Source of the DNA: a virus
Length of the DNA stretch: 64,000 nucleotides
Virus record (IMG/VR): IMGVR_UViG_3300043446_002680
Span: 1-64,000 of that record
Direction: 5' to 3' (one strand)
The notes beneath the pieces are model-generated. The model did not search any database, was not told the origin of the DNA, and was given only the letters and a program-made list of their open reading frames with translations. Numbering within the stretch: position 1 is the stretch's first letter; each line of letters opens with the position of its first letter. Position numbers and translations under genes: made by a program. This document shows, piece by piece, positions 62,732 through 64,000 of this stretch.

Positions 62732-63370
62732 TTACCGAGTCCAGAATAACTGTACATAGGCTTGTTGGCTGGTCTGTGCCGGGAAACAATTGATGTCTTT
62801 TTGCACATAAAATGCATTTACACCATTTTGATCGCAGTAAACAAGATCATAACCTAAATTATTGGCTTGCTTGGTCATCGACAGTAAGCTAGCACCAAAT
62901 AGTCTATCACCTCTCCATCGATAGCTATCATTTCGTGGCATAATATATTCTGTGTCCCCATCGTAGCTGCCATTGTATTCCATAATAACTACTCTAGGAC
63001 GATAATCTTTTAATGATTGTCTAAGATGATAATCATTGCCATCGACGTCAATGGATAACAAATCAAATTCATTCGGAACTTCGAGTTCTTTAAAAACTGA
63101 ACAAATATTGTCGGGGGTGAGTAGAACTTGCCGAAATATACAATTTGTGGGTGTTTGAACAATTGGTTCACTGTCTAGCCAAAAAGTTTTCCATCCTTGC
63201 ATGGCCAAATTTAGTGTATTACTTTCGGCCCCAGCTAAACCACTTTGACTATTCGCAGATACACCGAATTCCACTGCAACTCGATTAGTAGTGCCAATTT
63301 TTTCAAATATGTGGTCGACGATTCCATCTTCCCCCTGCTGCGAATATATCTTTTTTTCAAATTCTTTCAT
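62732..63370 (-). CDS. FkbM-like methyltransferase (212 aa)
   Basis: A 212-residue protein related to FkbM-type sugar O-methyltransferases. YSQQGEDGIVDHIFEK and NRVAVEFGVSANSQSG form the SAM-binding start, and FDLLSIDVDGNDYHLRQSL is the characteristic DxD-containing strand. It probably methylates a sugar residue of the glycan made by the adjacent glycosyltransferases. It abuts both neighbours without gaps. Confidence 0.8.
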   Translation of the reverse strand: MKEFEKKIYSQQGEDGIVDHIFEKIGTTNRVAVEFGVSANSQSGLAGAESNTLNLAMQGWKTFWLDSEPIVQTPTNCIFRQVLLTPDNICSVFKELEVPNEFDLLSIDVDGNDYHLRQSLKDYRPRVVIMEYNGSYDGDTEYIMPRNDSYRWRGDRLFGASLLSMTKQANNLGYDLVYCDQNGVNAFYVQKDINCFPAQTSQQAYVQLFWTR

Positions 63371-63376
63371 GTCAGT

Positions 63377-64000
63377 TTACTCATTTTGTAATAATTTTTG
63401 TACTCTATTAAGGTCAGCTTTAATCATTGAATCAACTAATTGAGTAAAACTGGTTTTTGGGGACCATCCAAGGACCAGTCTGGCCTTAGAATTATCACCA
63501 AATAAACTGCTGATTTCCGCAGGACGTTTAAATCTAGGATCAATATTGATGTACTTTTCCCAATCATCGATACCCACTGCGGCAAAGCTAAGGTTTAAAA
63601 ATTCTTTAATAGTATGTTTTTCTCCTGAGGAAATCACAAATTCTTCAGGAACAGCATGTTGTAGCATCATCCACATGGCCTCGACATAGTCACCTGCGAA
63701 TCCCCAATCCCTAGACACATCAAGATTGCCTAATGTGATCTTATCTTTTAAACCTAATTTAATTCTAGCGACTCCGTCGGTAATTTTACGAGTTACAAAT
63801 TCAATACCTCTCAATGGACTTTCGTGATTAAATAGTATTCCATTGGAAGCATGAAGTCCATAACTTTCTCTAAAATTAATAGTAATCCAATGAGAGTATA
63901 ATTTAGAAACCCCATAAGGACTTCTAGGTTTAAACGGTGTAGTTTCATTTTGAATTGGTGTGTCGCTGTTGCCGTACATTTCACTGGTACTGGCTTGATA
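63377..64000 (-). CDS. gmd: GDP-mannose 4,6-dehydratase-like SDR, N-terminus beyond the right edge
   Basis: The reading frame is open from 64000 (YQASTSEMYG) to the stop at 63377; the start and the Rossmann glycine motif lie outside. Active-site residues appear as STSEMYG, PRSPYGVSKLYSHWI (Tyr-x3-Lys) and SRDWGFAGDYVEAMW, features of GDP-mannose 4,6-dehydratase. It makes GDP-4-keto-6-deoxymannose for surface sugars. It belongs to the glycosyltransferase block. Confidence 0.9.
   Translation of the reverse strand, partial: YQASTSEMYGNSDTPIQNETTPFKPRSPYGVSKLYSHWITINFRESYGLHASNGILFNHESPLRGIEFVTRKITDGVARIKLGLKDKITLGNLDVSRDWGFAGDYVEAMWMMLQHAVPEEFVISSGEKHTIKEFLNLSFAAVGIDDWEKYINIDPRFKRPAEISSLFGDNSKARLVLGWSPKTSFTQLVDSMIKADLNRVQKLLQNE

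Overview
The window is a stretch of a large T4-like (tailed, contractile-type) phage genome. The evidence is a T4-type DNA-metabolism and replication set (dCMP deaminase, class Ia ribonucleotide reductase with glutaredoxin, ATP-dependent DNA ligase, DnaB-type helicase next to a zinc/TOPRIM primase, UvsW helicase), T4-like late-promoter octamers (TATAAATA and CATAAATA), and many fibre and baseplate genes. There is no rRNA, integrase or bacterial chromosomal backbone. No photosynthesis gene is visible, so a cyanobacterial host is not indicated, although three 2OG-Fe(II) oxygenases and a peptide deformylase are typical of aquatic T4-like phages. Base composition is moderate and genes are packed with ATGA or TAATG overlaps.

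Layout. 1-5900 (minus): end of a collagen-like fibre gene, then small nucleotide, translation and transcription genes (RNA polymerase omega-like protein, dCMP deaminase, peptide deformylase, a release-factor-like protein interrupted at an A9 run, a winged-helix regulator) interleaved with five tRNAs. 6000-9460 (plus): a LuxR-type DNA-binding protein and a run of probable structural or surface genes. 9460-13980 (minus): 22 tRNAs including a probable initiator tRNA, an amidotransferase-like gene, an HNH endonuclease on the opposite strand, and three long structured non-coding regions with strong promoters and a repeated covarying RNA element. 13980-21400 (minus): metallophosphoesterase, DNA ligase, GIY-YIG nuclease, lysis candidates and many small genes. 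21400-24140: baseplate or spike genes. 24140-28290: glutaredoxin, nrdB, nrdA. 28300-36780: tail spike, PD-(D/E)XK nuclease, structural or internal proteins, and a pair of nucleotidyltransferase-fold proteins. 37000-39420: replicative helicase and primase. 39460-45100: adhesin and fibre genes. 45126-50244: a miniature DnaE-like protein, a zinc-finger protein, a clamp-loader-like protein, uvsW and partner. 50300-58450: small conserved genes, a AAA+ ATPase, a SWIM zinc-finger protein, then two adenine-methyltransferase-like proteins and an SF2 helicase split over two genes. 58400-59940: small genes and a possible nuclease. 59994-64000: glycosyltransferases, an FkbM-like methyltransferase and a GDP-mannose 4,6-dehydratase-like gene running off the right edge.

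How it works together. The 27 tRNAs cover all 20 amino acids. With a probable initiator tRNA, a deformylase, a release-factor-like protein and an L7/L12-like domain protein, they suggest broad support of translation by the phage. Early and middle genes are served by near-consensus sigma70 promoters (TTGACW, 17 bp, TATAMT, often with an extended TGC before the -10). Several of these put the predicted start site on the A of the ATG, so the messages should be leaderless. Structural genes instead carry T4-type late octamers.
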